Shown in pieces: positions 51,673 to 60,338 of a DNA stretch of 64,000 bases. Source of the stretch: JAAFIP01 sp031367325 (GTDB lineage Bacteria; Pseudomonadota; Gammaproteobacteria; Burkholderiales; Burkholderiaceae_C); NCBI GenBank assembly GCA_031367325.1, contig JANLPQ010000032.1, positions 9,209-73,208 on the forward strand, read 5' to 3'. Below the pieces are notes generated by a model. The model saw nothing but the letters and a program-made list of their open reading frames with translations. It was not told the DNA's origin and did no database searches. Numbering within the stretch: position 1 is the first letter of the stretch; every line of letters starts with the position of its first letter. The translations under genes were made by a program, and so were the position numbers.

Positions 51673-52488
51673 TTAGCGCGTTAACAATGCATCACAAAAC
51701 TGCCGAAACCCCGCCCCACGCTCACCCTGCGTTACGTAGCGCGGCAAGTGCGCTAGCTGCGGCGCAAAGCGTGCAATGTTGGCTACGCCCACGCTGTGGG
51801 TAAAGGCTTCAAACATTACTTGGTCGTTGGTCGAATCGCCTATGTAAGCCCAGCGGTCTAGTTCTGCGTCTAAGTCGCGGTTCAACAATGTGCGCACTAT
51901 CCAGCGCGCGCCTTGCAGTTTGTTGTGGTCGCCAAACCAAGCATTGATGTGAATGCTGCTGATGGTGGCTTGCATGCCTTCGCTGCGCATCAGTTGCACT
52001 ACTTGGGCGATACGCTCGGGCGGCAGATGGGTAAATTCACTGTGGTCTATGGCAATGTCGGTCTCGCGGCCGGGGCTGTCGGTGCTGCGGTGTGCGCCGG
52101 GTACTTCGCGCTCTATGCGCGCTAGCACGTGTTGCATGCGGGCATAGTTAGTCGCTCGCTGCGCTGCATCTGTTTGGTATGATTTTGATAGCTGCTTGAG
52201 CAGTATTTGCTTGGGTTGTAAGGCTATTTTGCTTGTATTTTGCAGTGCTACAGCACCGTTTTCGGCCACTATGGCGTCTACGGGCCATGCTAGTGCAAAC
52301 TGCTCACTCCATCCTGCGGGGCGGCCCGTAATGGCGATGACGTGCAAGCCCGCCGCCTTCAAGTCATACAGCGCCTGCAGCGCGTCTGCAGTGATAGCGC
52401 CGTCGGTGGTGAGTGTGTCGTCAATGTCGGTGAACACGCCGATGATGCGGCGGCGGTCTTGCACAGGCCAGTTCGAGATGGGTTGCAT
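51673..52488 (-). CDS. HAD-IIB family hydrolase
   Basis: HAD hydrolase with a type IIB cap, 271 residues, akin to Cof-type and mannosyl-3-phosphoglycerate/sucrose phosphatases. Motif I is FTDIDDTLT near residue 19, motif II is VIAITGRPAGW, and the C-terminal motif IV is YIGDSTNDQVMFEAF. Residues about 85-104 are encoded by a dispersed repeat (52181-52224) and look like an insertion after VAENGAVAL. The specific sugar-phosphate substrate cannot be read. Confidence 0.85.
   Translation of the reverse strand: MQPISNWPVQDRRRIIGVFTDIDDTLTTDGAITADALQALYDLKAAGLHVIAITGRPAGWSEQFALAWPVDAIVAENGAVALQNTSKIALQPKQILLKQLSKSYQTDAAQRATNYARMQHVLARIEREVPGAHRSTDSPGRETDIAIDHSEFTHLPPERIAQVVQLMRSEGMQATISSIHINAWFGDHNKLQGARWIVRTLLNRDLDAELDRWAYIGDSTNDQVMFEAFTHSVGVANIARFAPQLAHLPRYVTQGERGAGFRQFCDALLTR
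52181..52224 (+). repeat. Dispersed hairpin repeat, copy 14 (inside HAD-IIB gene)
   Basis: GATAGCTGCTTGAGCAG plus TATTTGCTTGGGTTGTAAGGC, antisense to the gene. Translated as IALQPKQILLKQLSKSY, a frame different from that of the liuB copy. Confidence 0.85.
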
Positions 52489-52519
52489 GGGGTATTTAGT
52501 TGGCTTTAGGCCTTAGGCT

Positions 52520-53598
52520 TTACACAGCTTGCGTAGTTTGGGTGGCCTGCGCTGTCTGCGCTAACCCCAGCTCACGTTCAATCTGCTCAATGCTAGGCAG
52601 TGTAGACGCTAGCGCGGTGGGCAGTGCGCGCGTCAGCTCAAAGGTAGATATGCCTATCGGAGTGTCCATGCCGCGCAGTGCGTATTCGGCGATCACCGCG
52701 TTGTGCTGCTGGCACAAAATAAGCCCGATGGTGGGTGCGTCTTGCGCATGCCGCAGTTTGTCGTCCACCACGCTGCAATAAAAATGCATCTTGCCAGCGT
52801 ATTCAGGTTTGAAGGCGCCACGTTTCAGCTCTACCACCACAAAGCAGCGTAGCCGCAGGTGGTAGAACAGCAGGTCGATATAAAAATCTTGGTCGCCTAC
52901 CACCAGATGGTGCTGCCGCCCTACAAAGGCAAAGCCTTGGCCTAGTTCCAGCAAAAACTTTTCGAGGTGCTGGATCAACCCTGTTTCCAGTTCACGCTCA
53001 AGAAAAGGTTGCTCCAGGGTTAGAAAGTCAAACAGGTAAGGGTCTTTCAGCGTTTGCTGCACTAGGTCAGACTGGGGCTGCGGCAGGCGCTGCATAAAGT
53101 TGCTGGTGGTTTTGCCTTGGCGGGTGTGCGCGGCAGTCTCCATCTGCATTTGCAGCACGCTGCGGCTCCAGCCGTTGGTCAGCGTGGCTTGCATATACCA
53201 GTGGCGTGCGGCCAAGTCTTTGGTTTTTCTATGAGCAGCAGGTGGTGCCCCCACGGAATGGCTTGCACCAGTGCCGTGCTAAAAAGTGCCACGGTTTGTG
53301 GCACAAATGCAAGCGCGGGGTATTCGCGGTAAAACGCCAGCATGCGTTTGATGTTGCGTTCAGAAAAGCCTTTTTCCTCAGGCAACTCGTTGCGAATATC
53401 CAGCGCTAGCCGCGGTATCACCGCCGCGCCCCAGCCCTCGACTTTTTGCCTGGTGTCTAGCATGTGGCCGATTTCCCAGTACAGGCGAATCAGCTCAGCG
53501 TTAACAGCCAGCACCGCTCGCGTTTGCGCATGCCGTATGCGCTGCTTGATATCGGCCAGCAAAGTGGGGTAGTGGGCAAGGGGCTGCGGGTGGGTCAT
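52520..53598 (-). pseudogene. DUF1016 (YhcG-type) nuclease gene with frameshift
   Basis: Two overlapping frames together make one DUF1016 protein. The upstream part (53598 to about 53225) gives the N-terminal domain with NAELIRLYWEIGHMLDTRQ and GFSERNIKRMLAFYREYP; the downstream part (about 53225 to 52520) gives KDLAARHWYMQATLTNGWSR and the PD-(D/E)XK core FYIDLLFYHLRLRCFVVVELKRG. The switch from one frame to the other is at about 53221-53230, in LLLIEK/KDLAARHW, and one base appears to be missing there. Catalytic residues of the nuclease are present in the second part. A recent mutation, a sequencing error or frameshifting are all possible. Confidence 0.83.
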
Positions 53599-53715
53599 AA
53601 CATCACCGTAAAACTGTTATTTTATACAGTTTTTTAACCGACTTCAAGCGGTTTAACCAAGCCCTTACAAATGAATTTTGTTACCGAATTAACAGAGCGC
53701 GCAGACAGCTAAAAC

Positions 53716-55347
53716 TTAGCCTTTTTGCAGCACCAACCCGGCGTGTTCACGGAGCGCGTGAAACTTGATATTGGGGTGGCGCTCCTGCGTTAACCGCAGG
53801 TCGTACGGTGAGGTGAGCAAATAGGCCAGCGTGTCAGCACCGTCCAGCGCCAGCTTGCCAGCGTTTTTCTCGGTAAACACTTTCAGCTCTTCGGGGGTGT
53901 CTGCCGTTACCCAGCGCGCGCCCACGTAGCTGCTGCCCAGCAGGCGACACTCTACGCCGTACTCACCCTTTAAGCGGTGCTGTACCACTTCAAACTGCAG
54001 TTGCCCAATAGCACCCAGCAGCATGTTGCCACCCATGTGTGGACGAAAAACTTGAATCGCGCCTTCTTCACCCAGTTGCACCAAGCCTTGTTGCAGTTGC
54101 TTGCTTTTCATCGGGTTGGCCAGCTCCACAGTTTGGAATAATTCGGGCGCAAAGAAGGGCAGGCCGGTGTATTGCAGGTCAGACTGATCAGCGCGGCCTG
54201 CGGTGATGGTGTCGCCCAGCTGCACGCCGCCATGGGTGGTAAAGCCGATGATGTCGCCCGCAAAGGCCTCTTCCACCGCTTCGCGCCGCTGCGACATAAA
54301 GGTGACTACGCTGGTCGGCCGCAGCTCTTTGGCAGTGCGCTGCACTTTCAATCGCATGCCGCTTTCGTACTTGCCCGAGCACATGCGCACAAAGGCAATA
54401 CGGTCGCGGTGCGATGGGTCCATATTAGCTTGCACTTTAAACACTACGCCAGAAAAGCCTTCGCTCTCGGGCAATACCTCGGTGGCGTTGCCAGACTTGC
54501 CACTGCTGATGCGTGGGTGCGGTTGCGGTGCCAAATCGACCAAGGCGTCCAATACTTCTTGCACGCCAAAATTGTTCACACCCGATCCAAAAAACACCGG
54601 CGTTTGCTTGGCGGCAAAAAACGCTTCTTGGTCAAACGCGGGGGCTGCGCCTTGCAACAGCTCGATGTTGCCTTGCGCTAATTCAAACTCATGGCCAAAG
54701 CGTTTTGTCAATTCGTCTGTTTGCGTCAATGCAATAGTCTCGTCTTGCGACTCATCCACTTTGTCGTTACCCGCTTTAAATAAGCGCATGTGCTGCTTGC
54801 GCAAATCTACAATACCGCCAAACTGCTTGCCTTGGCCCACGGGCCAAGTCATGGGCACGCACGGCATGCCCAGTGCTTGCTCAATCTCGTCCAGCAGTTC
54901 AATCGGGTCGCGGCCTTCGCGGTCCATCTTGTTCACAAACGTCATGATAGGTGTATTGCGCTGGCGGCACACTTCAATCAGCCGCTTGGTTTGCGGCTCT
55001 ACACCGTTGGCCGCATCAATCACCATCAGCGCGCTGTCCACGGCGGTGAGTACACGGTACGTGTCCTCAGAAAAGTCTTTGTGGCCGGGCGTGTCCAGCA
55101 GGTTAATCACGCTGTCGCGGTACAGCATTTGCATTACCGACGAAGCCACAGAAATGCCCCGCTGCTTTTCAATCTCCATCCAGTCACTGGTGGCATGGCG
55201 CGTAGCCTTGCGCGCTTTGACGCTGCCCGCAATGTGGATAGCGCCCGAAAAAAGCAACAGCTTTTCAGTCAGCGTGGTTTTACCCGCGTCGGGGTGCGAG
55301 ATGATGGCAAAGGTGCGGCGGCGTTTGGTTTCGGTAGCGTAGGTCAC
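53716..55347 (-). CDS. prfC: Peptide chain release factor 3
   Basis: GTPase that recycles RF1 and RF2 after peptide release; 543 residues. G-domain motifs are SHPDAGKT at residues 17-24, DTPGHKDFSEDTYR and NKMDREGRDP. The second and third domains include VVFKVQANMDPSHRDRIAF and GQLQFEVVQHRLKGEYGVE. All are standard. It is the only clear housekeeping gene inside the accessory region, with parE directly upstream (12 bases between). Confidence 0.96.
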   Translation of the reverse strand: MTYATETKRRRTFAIISHPDAGKTTLTEKLLLFSGAIHIAGSVKARKATRHATSDWMEIEKQRGISVASSVMQMLYRDSVINLLDTPGHKDFSEDTYRVLTAVDSALMVIDAANGVEPQTKRLIEVCRQRNTPIMTFVNKMDREGRDPIELLDEIEQALGMPCVPMTWPVGQGKQFGGIVDLRKQHMRLFKAGNDKVDESQDETIALTQTDELTKRFGHEFELAQGNIELLQGAAPAFDQEAFFAAKQTPVFFGSGVNNFGVQEVLDALVDLAPQPHPRISSGKSGNATEVLPESEGFSGVVFKVQANMDPSHRDRIAFVRMCSGKYESGMRLKVQRTAKELRPTSVVTFMSQRREAVEEAFAGDIIGFTTHGGVQLGDTITAGRADQSDLQYTGLPFFAPELFQTVELANPMKSKQLQQGLVQLGEEGAIQVFRPHMGGNMLLGAIGQLQFEVVQHRLKGEYGVECRLLGSSYVGARWVTADTPEELKVFTEKNAGKLALDGADTLAYLLTSPYDLRLTQERHPNIKFHALREHAGLVLQKG

Positions 55348-55359
55348 GGTAGGGTCAAT

Positions 55360-55668
55360 TCAATGTTCTAAATGCTGAGGAATATTTGTTGATTGGTGCA
55401 ACACACGAACCACTTCAATTCTTCGAGGCTGGTCAAAATAAAAAATCAGATAAGGAAACTGGTCTAAACGCCAGACGCGTAACCCTGCCAAACCCAGTTG
55501 CAGCCCCCAGCGCGGCGAGCCTGTGCCGGGGTTGCGTTGCAGATGCACCAAGGCGGCGTCCAGCTCACGCGCCAGATCGGGCACTGTATGCACCGCGTGC
55601 GTTTCATAATAAGCGCGCGCTTGCTCCATGTCGCGCAGCGCGCGACGCTGTATCAACAGTGGCTTCAT
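55360..55668 (-). CDS. parE: ParE/RelE-family toxin
   Basis: 102-residue toxin of the RelE/ParE superfamily. The N-terminal helix pair RRALRDMEQARAYYETHA and the strand region GLRVWRLDQFPYLIFYFDQPRRIEVVRVLHQ (read as LRVWRL, FPYLIFYF and IEVVRVLHQ) follow the ParE pattern. ParE proteins poison gyrase. Its start overlaps the antitoxin stop by four bases. The Arg in the VVRVLH strand is the commonly conserved one. Confidence 0.88.
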   Translation of the reverse strand: MKPLLIQRRALRDMEQARAYYETHAVHTVPDLARELDAALVHLQRNPGTGSPRWGLQLGLAGLRVWRLDQFPYLIFYFDQPRRIEVVRVLHQSTNIPQHLEH

Positions 55669-55955
55669 GCAGCTTTACGCGAGCGCTCAGAGCGGGCTTT
55701 TTCTGTGGCTGGTAATTTGATTCCTGATGCTGCTAAAAAACCAGCTCGTAAATCTTTCCACTCGCCCGCAGGACCAGAGGCGATACCCTCTTCGATCAAG
55801 GCTTTCAGGCGTTCCTCTGCTTGACGTTCTTCATCTCGTCGCACCAAGTCACGCATGTATTCGCTAGCCGAGCTGTAGCCTCGGGTTTTAATACGCGAGT
55901 CTACAAAAGACTTTAGGTCTTCAGTCAGCGAGATGTTCATGGTTACGGTGGTCAT
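55665..55955 (-). CDS. parD: ParD-family antitoxin
   Basis: 96-residue antitoxin from the ATG at 55955. Residues 1-45 are a ribbon-helix-helix domain: VTMNISLTEDLKSFVDSRI, then GYSSASEYMRDLVRRDEE, a close fit to CopG/ParD proteins. The C-terminal part with KALIEEGIASGPAGEW wraps the toxin. A longer open frame upstream lacks family features. The pair is probably autoregulated. Confidence 0.9.
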   Translation of the reverse strand: MTTVTMNISLTEDLKSFVDSRIKTRGYSSASEYMRDLVRRDEERQAEERLKALIEEGIASGPAGEWKDLRAGFLAASGIKLPATEKARSERSRKAA

Positions 55956-56094
55956 ACCGAATATTTTAACTCTTTGGCAAAGATTGCCAAAGAGTTGTCG
56001 CTTGGATATAGTTCGGTGGATGAAATTTGTAACTTCAAATAAAAACCGCGCTGTAGAGGCAAAACAGCGAATAGTCGAGGCTGCCTTGTAGTTC

Positions 56095-56292
56095 TTGAAG
56101 TGGGTCGCGCTTGTACTGGTGCTTGGGTTGAGCGCTGGCTTTGTCGAAATGACTAACCTTCCCGTTCGGTCTAATAAGCAAGGTTTTTCGTTTTGGTACT
56201 GGGCCATCGTGGCTACCGTTATCACGCTGACTTACCGCTGGATGTTGCTAATGCTCTCCAAAATAGCTTTCAAAAAAGCCAAAGATGGGTAG
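56095..56292 (+). CDS. Possible small membrane protein or remnant
   Basis: 65 residues from a TTG directly after an in-frame stop, or shorter from the ATG at 56149. Two hydrophobic stretches (WVALVLVLGLSAG and FWYWAIVATVITLTY) suggest a real or formerly real membrane protein. No ribosome binding site and no recognised family. Confidence 0.35.
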   Translation: MKWVALVLVLGLSAGFVEMTNLPVRSNKQGFSFWYWAIVATVITLTYRWMLLMLSKIAFKKAKDG

Positions 56293-56293
56293 G

Positions 56294-56321
56294 TTGTCAG
56301 GCTGGGTTAAAATACTATAAT
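56294..56321 (+). promoter_or_regulatory. Candidate sigma-70 promoter of the ahcY unit
   Basis: TTGTCA, 16 bases, TATAAT. The spacing is near ideal, but the -10 box touches the first base of the riboswitch aptamer, so initiation seven bases later would remove part of the P1 stem. The true start may be further upstream. Confidence 0.4.
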
Positions 56322-56433
56322 CCGAGGGGCGCTGCAGGCCACGCAAAGTGGTCGAGGCTCGGAAACGCCGCTTCAATATGGTTTGAAGCGGTTCAAGTTT
56401 CTAACTGCGCTCACCCACTGAAAACTGTGCGGT
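56321..56433 (+). promoter_or_regulatory. SAH riboswitch (ahcY leader)
   Basis: S-adenosylhomocysteine-sensing riboswitch that turns on ahcY when SAH accumulates. The conserved core is CCGAGGGGCGCTGCAGGCC, then GTCGAGGCTCGGAAACG and, after a variable hairpin (CCGCTTCAA...TTGAAGCGG), the 3' strand AACTGCGCTCACCC. CCGAG at 56322-56326 pairs with CTCGG at 56358-56362. The 3' strand GCGCTCACC could instead pair with GGTGAGTGC further down (about 56431-56439), giving an alternative OFF structure. ahcY begins about 120 bases later. Confidence 0.92.
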
Positions 56434-56551
56434 GAGTGCTTCGGGCAAACTCCCTTAACACTCTGAACAACATGGCTGTAAAGCTATGTGCTCGCGCAGC
56501 GCATTGGTGGACCGTTGTCTCGAACTTATATTTACTGTTATGGAGCTAAAC

Positions 56552-58000
56552 ATGAACGCAGTTGTCAAACCCCTGAAAAAACAAGATTACGCTATTGCGG
56601 ATTTGTCCTTGGCCGCTTTTGGCCGCAAAGAGATGAATATTGCTGAGACCGAAATGCCCGGTTTGATGGCAATTCGTGAAGAATTTTCAAAAGCCCAGCC
56701 ACTCAAAGGCGCGCGCATCACCGGCTCGCTGCACATGACGATTCAAACCGCTGTGCTAGTTGAAACCCTGCAAGCTTTGGGAGCAGACATTCGCTGGGCT
56801 TCTTGCAACATTTTCTCTACCCAAGACCATGCCGCCGCAGCGCTGGTAGCGCAGGGCACCCCTGTGTTTGCCTACAAAGGCGAGTCATTGGCCGACTACT
56901 GGGACTACACCCACCGCATTTTTGAATTCGGCGACAAGGGCAGCAAGACCGAAGGCCCGAACATGATTTTGGACGATGGCGGCGACGCAACCCTGCTAAT
57001 GCACCTGGGCACCAAGGCCGAGAAAGATATTAAAGTACTGGCCAAACCCGGCAGTGAAGAAGAAAAATGCCTGTTTGCTGCGATCAAAGCCAAGCTGCGC
57101 ATTGACCCCACCTGGTACAGCCGCCGCCTGAAAAACATCATTGGCGTAACTGAAGAAACCACCACTGGCGTGCTGCGTTTGAACGAAATGTCGGCCAAAG
57201 GCACGCTGGCCATGCGCGCTATCAACGTGAACGACTCTGTGACCAAGTCGAAGTTCGACAACCTGTACGGCTGCCGCGAGAGCTTGGTTGACGCTATCAA
57301 GCGCGCTACCGACGTGATGATTGCTGGCAAAGTGGCTGTGGTTACTGGCTACGGCGACGTGGGCAAGGGCTCGGCCCAAGCCTTGCGCGCACTGAGCGCC
57401 CAAGTCTGGGTAACAGAAGTGGACCCGATTAACGCGCTGCAAGCCGCGATGGAAGGCTACAAAGTCGTCACCATGGAATACGCCGCAGACAAAGCCGACA
57501 TTTTCGTGTCAGCTACCGGCAACAAGAGCGTCATCACCCACGACCACATGGCCGCGATGAAAGACCAAGCGATTGTTTGCAACATCGGCCACTTTGACAA
57601 CGAAATCGATGTTGAAGCACTAGAAAAATACAAGTGGGAAGAGATCAAGCCGCAAGTTGACCACATCATCTTCCCAGCTAAAGGCAAGAAGCCATCCAAG
57701 CGCATCATCTTGTTGGCCAAGGGCCGCTTAGTCAACTTGGGCTGCGGCACCGGCCACCCTAGCTTTGTCATGTCATCCAGCTTTGCCAACCAGACGATTG
57801 CTCAGATCGAGCTGTTTACCAAGCAAAAAGAATACAAAGTGGGCCAAGTGTATGTATTGCCTAAGCACCTGGACGAAAAAGTCGCACGCTTGCACTTGAA
57901 GAAAGTGGGCGCGGTACTGACTGAGCTGACCAAAGAACAAGCTGACTACATTGGCGTGTCAGTAGACGGCCCGTACAAAGCTGACACATACCGCTACTAA
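56552..58000 (+). CDS. ahcY: Adenosylhomocysteinase
   Basis: Hydrolyses S-adenosylhomocysteine to adenosine and homocysteine, relieving product inhibition of methyltransferases. 482 residues from the ATG at 56552, which follows TATGGAGCTAAAC, a good ribosome binding site; the longer frame starting at 56486 lies in the leader. Motifs are ITGSLHMTIQTAVLVETL, the NAD-binding GYGDVGKGSA near residue 266, CNIGHFDNEID and, near the end, VYVLPKHLDEKVARLHL. It is preceded by an SAH riboswitch and followed by tlyA and metF. Confidence 0.98.
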   Translation: MNAVVKPLKKQDYAIADLSLAAFGRKEMNIAETEMPGLMAIREEFSKAQPLKGARITGSLHMTIQTAVLVETLQALGADIRWASCNIFSTQDHAAAALVAQGTPVFAYKGESLADYWDYTHRIFEFGDKGSKTEGPNMILDDGGDATLLMHLGTKAEKDIKVLAKPGSEEEKCLFAAIKAKLRIDPTWYSRRLKNIIGVTEETTTGVLRLNEMSAKGTLAMRAINVNDSVTKSKFDNLYGCRESLVDAIKRATDVMIAGKVAVVTGYGDVGKGSAQALRALSAQVWVTEVDPINALQAAMEGYKVVTMEYAADKADIFVSATGNKSVITHDHMAAMKDQAIVCNIGHFDNEIDVEALEKYKWEEIKPQVDHIIFPAKGKKPSKRIILLAKGRLVNLGCGTGHPSFVMSSSFANQTIAQIELFTKQKEYKVGQVYVLPKHLDEKVARLHLKKVGAVLTELTKEQADYIGVSVDGPYKADTYRY

Positions 58001-58075
58001 GCTAGACAGTTCGTGCTGAGCTTGCCTAAACGCTGATAAAGCCTAAGGCAAGCCCAGCCAGAACCGGTAACAGCC

Positions 58076-58870
58076 ATGCGTGCAGACCAACTTTTAGTTC
58101 AACGTGGCTTGGCTACTTCGCGCAGCCAAGCCGTGCGATTGATTGACGCTGGCGCGCGATACCTGCATCGTGGCGAGTGGAAGACTTTGCGCAAAAGCGA
58201 TGATTTGTTTGAAGACGTGCAGATTGAATTAGCGGATGTGGCCGAAGCCAAGTACGTGTCGCGTGGCGGCCTTAAACTTGAGGGTGCTTTGGCAGTTTGC
58301 AAGCTCGATGTGCAAGACAAGGTTTGCCTGGATGTAGGGCAGTCTACCGGCGGATTTACCGACTGTTTGCTGCGGCACGGAGCGCGTGGCGTAGTGGGTA
58401 TTGACGTAGGCCAAGGCCAATTGCACCCGCGCCTGCGTGCAAGTGAGCAGGTGGTGTGCATTGAAAAGCTCAACGCACGCACACTAATAGCTACTGATTT
58501 AATAGCTGCTTCAGCAGTATATACGTGGTCAAACGGCTTATTTGATAGAAAAAATGAGCTTGATTTTGGCGTAGATTTGATGGTTGGTGACGTGTCGTTT
58601 ATTTCGCAAACACTGGTTATCCAAGCGCTGGTAGATTTGCTTAAACCATGCGGCAACTGGCTGATGCTGGTCAAGCCGCAGTTTGAGTTGCAGCCAGAGC
58701 AGATAGGTAAAGGCGGTATCGTGAAAGACGCGGTGCACTATGCGCAAGTAGAGCAACGTATTCGAAGTGCATACGAAGATTTTGGTTTGCAAGTTAAAAA
58801 TTATTTTGAAAGCCCGATAGCGGGTGGCGACGGTAATCGTGAGTTTTTTGTCCACGCGGTCAAAACATAA
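58076..58870 (+). CDS. tlyA: TlyA-family rRNA 2'-O-methyltransferase with repeat insertion
   Basis: SAM-dependent methyltransferase of the TlyA/hemolysin A family, 264 residues. The N-terminal S4 RNA-binding domain is MRADQLLVQRGLATSRSQA onward to residue 60, followed by SRGGLKLEGAL, the SAM-binding motif DVGQSTGGFTDCLLRHGA, and the late motif LMVGDVSFISQTLV. Between LNARTL and VDLMVGD the normal short segment is replaced by about 25 residues (IATDLIAASAVYTW and more) encoded by a dispersed repeat at 58484-58554. Activity may be retained if the insert is accommodated in a loop. Confidence 0.9.
   Translation: MRADQLLVQRGLATSRSQAVRLIDAGARYLHRGEWKTLRKSDDLFEDVQIELADVAEAKYVSRGGLKLEGALAVCKLDVQDKVCLDVGQSTGGFTDCLLRHGARGVVGIDVGQGQLHPRLRASEQVVCIEKLNARTLIATDLIAASAVYTWSNGLFDRKNELDFGVDLMVGDVSFISQTLVIQALVDLLKPCGNWLMLVKPQFELQPEQIGKGGIVKDAVHYAQVEQRIRSAYEDFGLQVKNYFESPIAGGDGNREFFVHAVKT
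58484..58554 (+). repeat. Dispersed hairpin repeat, copy 15 (inside tlyA)
   Basis: AATAGCTGCTTCAGCAG with the right part TGGTCAAACGGCTTATTTGATAGAAAA, same subtype as those at 44862 and 46069. Translated in the forward direction as LIATDLIAASAVYTW with no stop. Confidence 0.85.
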
Positions 58871-58894
58871 ACCGCCTAGCTATTTAGAAAGAAC

Positions 58895-59737
58895 ATGATG
58901 AATGCATCAACACTTCCTATCAGTTTCGAGTTTTTCCCACCCAAAACCCCCGAGGGTGTTGAAAAATTAGTGGCAGTGCGACAAAAACTGTATGCACTAA
59001 AGCCGGAGTTTTTCAGCGTTACCTACGGTGCTGGTGGTTCTACGCAAGATGGTACGTTGCAAACTGTGCAGTCGATACTTGCAGATGGCTACAGCGCTGC
59101 GCCCCACTTCTCATGCATTGGTGCTACACGCAATAGTGTGCGCGAGCAATTAGCGCACTTCAAGCACACTGGCATACAGCGTGTGGTGGCGCTGCGGGGC
59201 GACTTGCCCAGTGGCCATGGCACGTTTGGCGAGTTTAAACACGCTAATGAACTGGTAGCGTTTATCCGAGCTGAGACGGGCGATCATTTTCATATCGAGG
59301 TAGGCTGCTACCCCGAAGTGCATCCGCAGGCCAAGTCACCCGACGCAGACTTACAGGCCTATGTAACCAAGGTTAAAGCGGGTGCCAATTCAGCCATTAC
59401 GCAGTATTTCTTTAACAGCGACGCGTACTTTCGCTTTGTCGACGATGCACATAAACTAGGCGCAGAAGTTCCCGTAATTCCAGGCATCATGCCTATCCTC
59501 AGCTCGTCACAGTTAATGCGCTTTAGCGATGCCTGTGGCGCAGAGATCCCGCGCTGGGTTCGCATGCGCCTGCAAGCCTTTGGCGACGACAGTGCATCTA
59601 TCAAAGCATTTGGCTTGGACGTGGTAACTGACTTGTGCGATCAGTTACGCAATGCGGGTGTACCGGGCCTGCATTTTTATACAATGAATCAGTCTTCAGC
59701 CAGCACTGAAATTTGCAAACGATTGAATTTGGCATAG
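58895..59737 (+). CDS. metF: 5,10-methylenetetrahydrofolate reductase
   Basis: FAD-dependent reductase producing 5-methyltetrahydrofolate for methionine synthesis, 280 residues. The N-terminal SFEFFPPKTPEGVEKL, the FSVTYGAGGSTQDGT segment, VALRGDLP, and GANSAITQYFFN are standard. ATG codons at 58895 and 58898 are both possible. Together with ahcY and metY it forms a methyl-cycle cluster. Confidence 0.96.
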   Translation: MMNASTLPISFEFFPPKTPEGVEKLVAVRQKLYALKPEFFSVTYGAGGSTQDGTLQTVQSILADGYSAAPHFSCIGATRNSVREQLAHFKHTGIQRVVALRGDLPSGHGTFGEFKHANELVAFIRAETGDHFHIEVGCYPEVHPQAKSPDADLQAYVTKVKAGANSAITQYFFNSDAYFRFVDDAHKLGAEVPVIPGIMPILSSSQLMRFSDACGAEIPRWVRMRLQAFGDDSASIKAFGLDVVTDLCDQLRNAGVPGLHFYTMNQSSASTEICKRLNLA

Positions 59738-59742
59738 CCCTT

Positions 59743-60315
59743 ATGGTTAACTTCCCCATCACTGCTACCACTGCATACTGCACCCGCTTAGTGGCGTGCG
59801 CTATGTTGGCGCTGTGGCTGGTGGGCTGTGCTAACGCGCCAAAGTCTATGCCAAGTGCTGAAGGCACAGCCGCCACAGTCAATAAGACACCGTCGCAGCC
59901 GCCTATGGTCAGTCGCGCAGACTCTGCAGTGCCCGTCAATGCCGCGCCCTCTGCGTCTGCAAACTCTCCTGCTACTGGGCCAGACGGCGCAGTAGTACCT
60001 GTAGTTTCTAGTAACGACAGCACCACGGGTTGGACAGAATTGGGCATTGCCTCATGGTACGGCCCACGCTTCCAAGGTAAGCGCACGGCCAATGGTGAGC
60101 GCTTTAACACCAACGAGCTGACCGCTGCGCATAAGACGCTGCCCTTTGGCACACGCGTGCGCGTTAAATCGCAAGTTAACGGCAAAGAAGTGGTGGTGCG
60201 CATCAACGATCGCGGCCCATTTATCAAAGGCCGCATCATCGACCTAAGCTACGCTGCCGCGCAAGCCATTGGCCTCATAGGCATTAAGCAGGTAGAGATA
60301 GAGCGGCTACGTTAA
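59743..60315 (+). CDS. rlpA: RlpA-like lipoprotein (double-psi beta-barrel)
   Basis: Outer-membrane-type lipoprotein, 190 residues. The signal peptide ends in a lipobox LVGC with Cys29. A low-complexity Ala/Pro/Ser segment is followed by the RlpA domain: GIASWYGPRFQGKRTANGE, then FNTNELTAAHKTLPFGTRV and INDRGPFIKGRIIDLSYAAA, with the catalytic residues of lytic transglycosylases. The C-terminal SPOR domain of E. coli RlpA is absent. The ATG at 59743 is preferred to the TTG at 59713, which overlaps metF. Confidence 0.9.
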   Translation: MVNFPITATTAYCTRLVACAMLALWLVGCANAPKSMPSAEGTAATVNKTPSQPPMVSRADSAVPVNAAPSASANSPATGPDGAVVPVVSSNDSTTGWTELGIASWYGPRFQGKRTANGERFNTNELTAAHKTLPFGTRVRVKSQVNGKEVVVRINDRGPFIKGRIIDLSYAAAQAIGLIGIKQVEIERLR

Positions 60316-60338
60316 CCCATAAACCCAAGGAGCCCACT

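Noticed and set aside
54203..55342. 379-codon open frame on the plus strand opposite prfC
   Set aside because: It mirrors the prfC coding frame exactly, has no domain or ribosome binding site, and prfC on the other strand is unambiguous.
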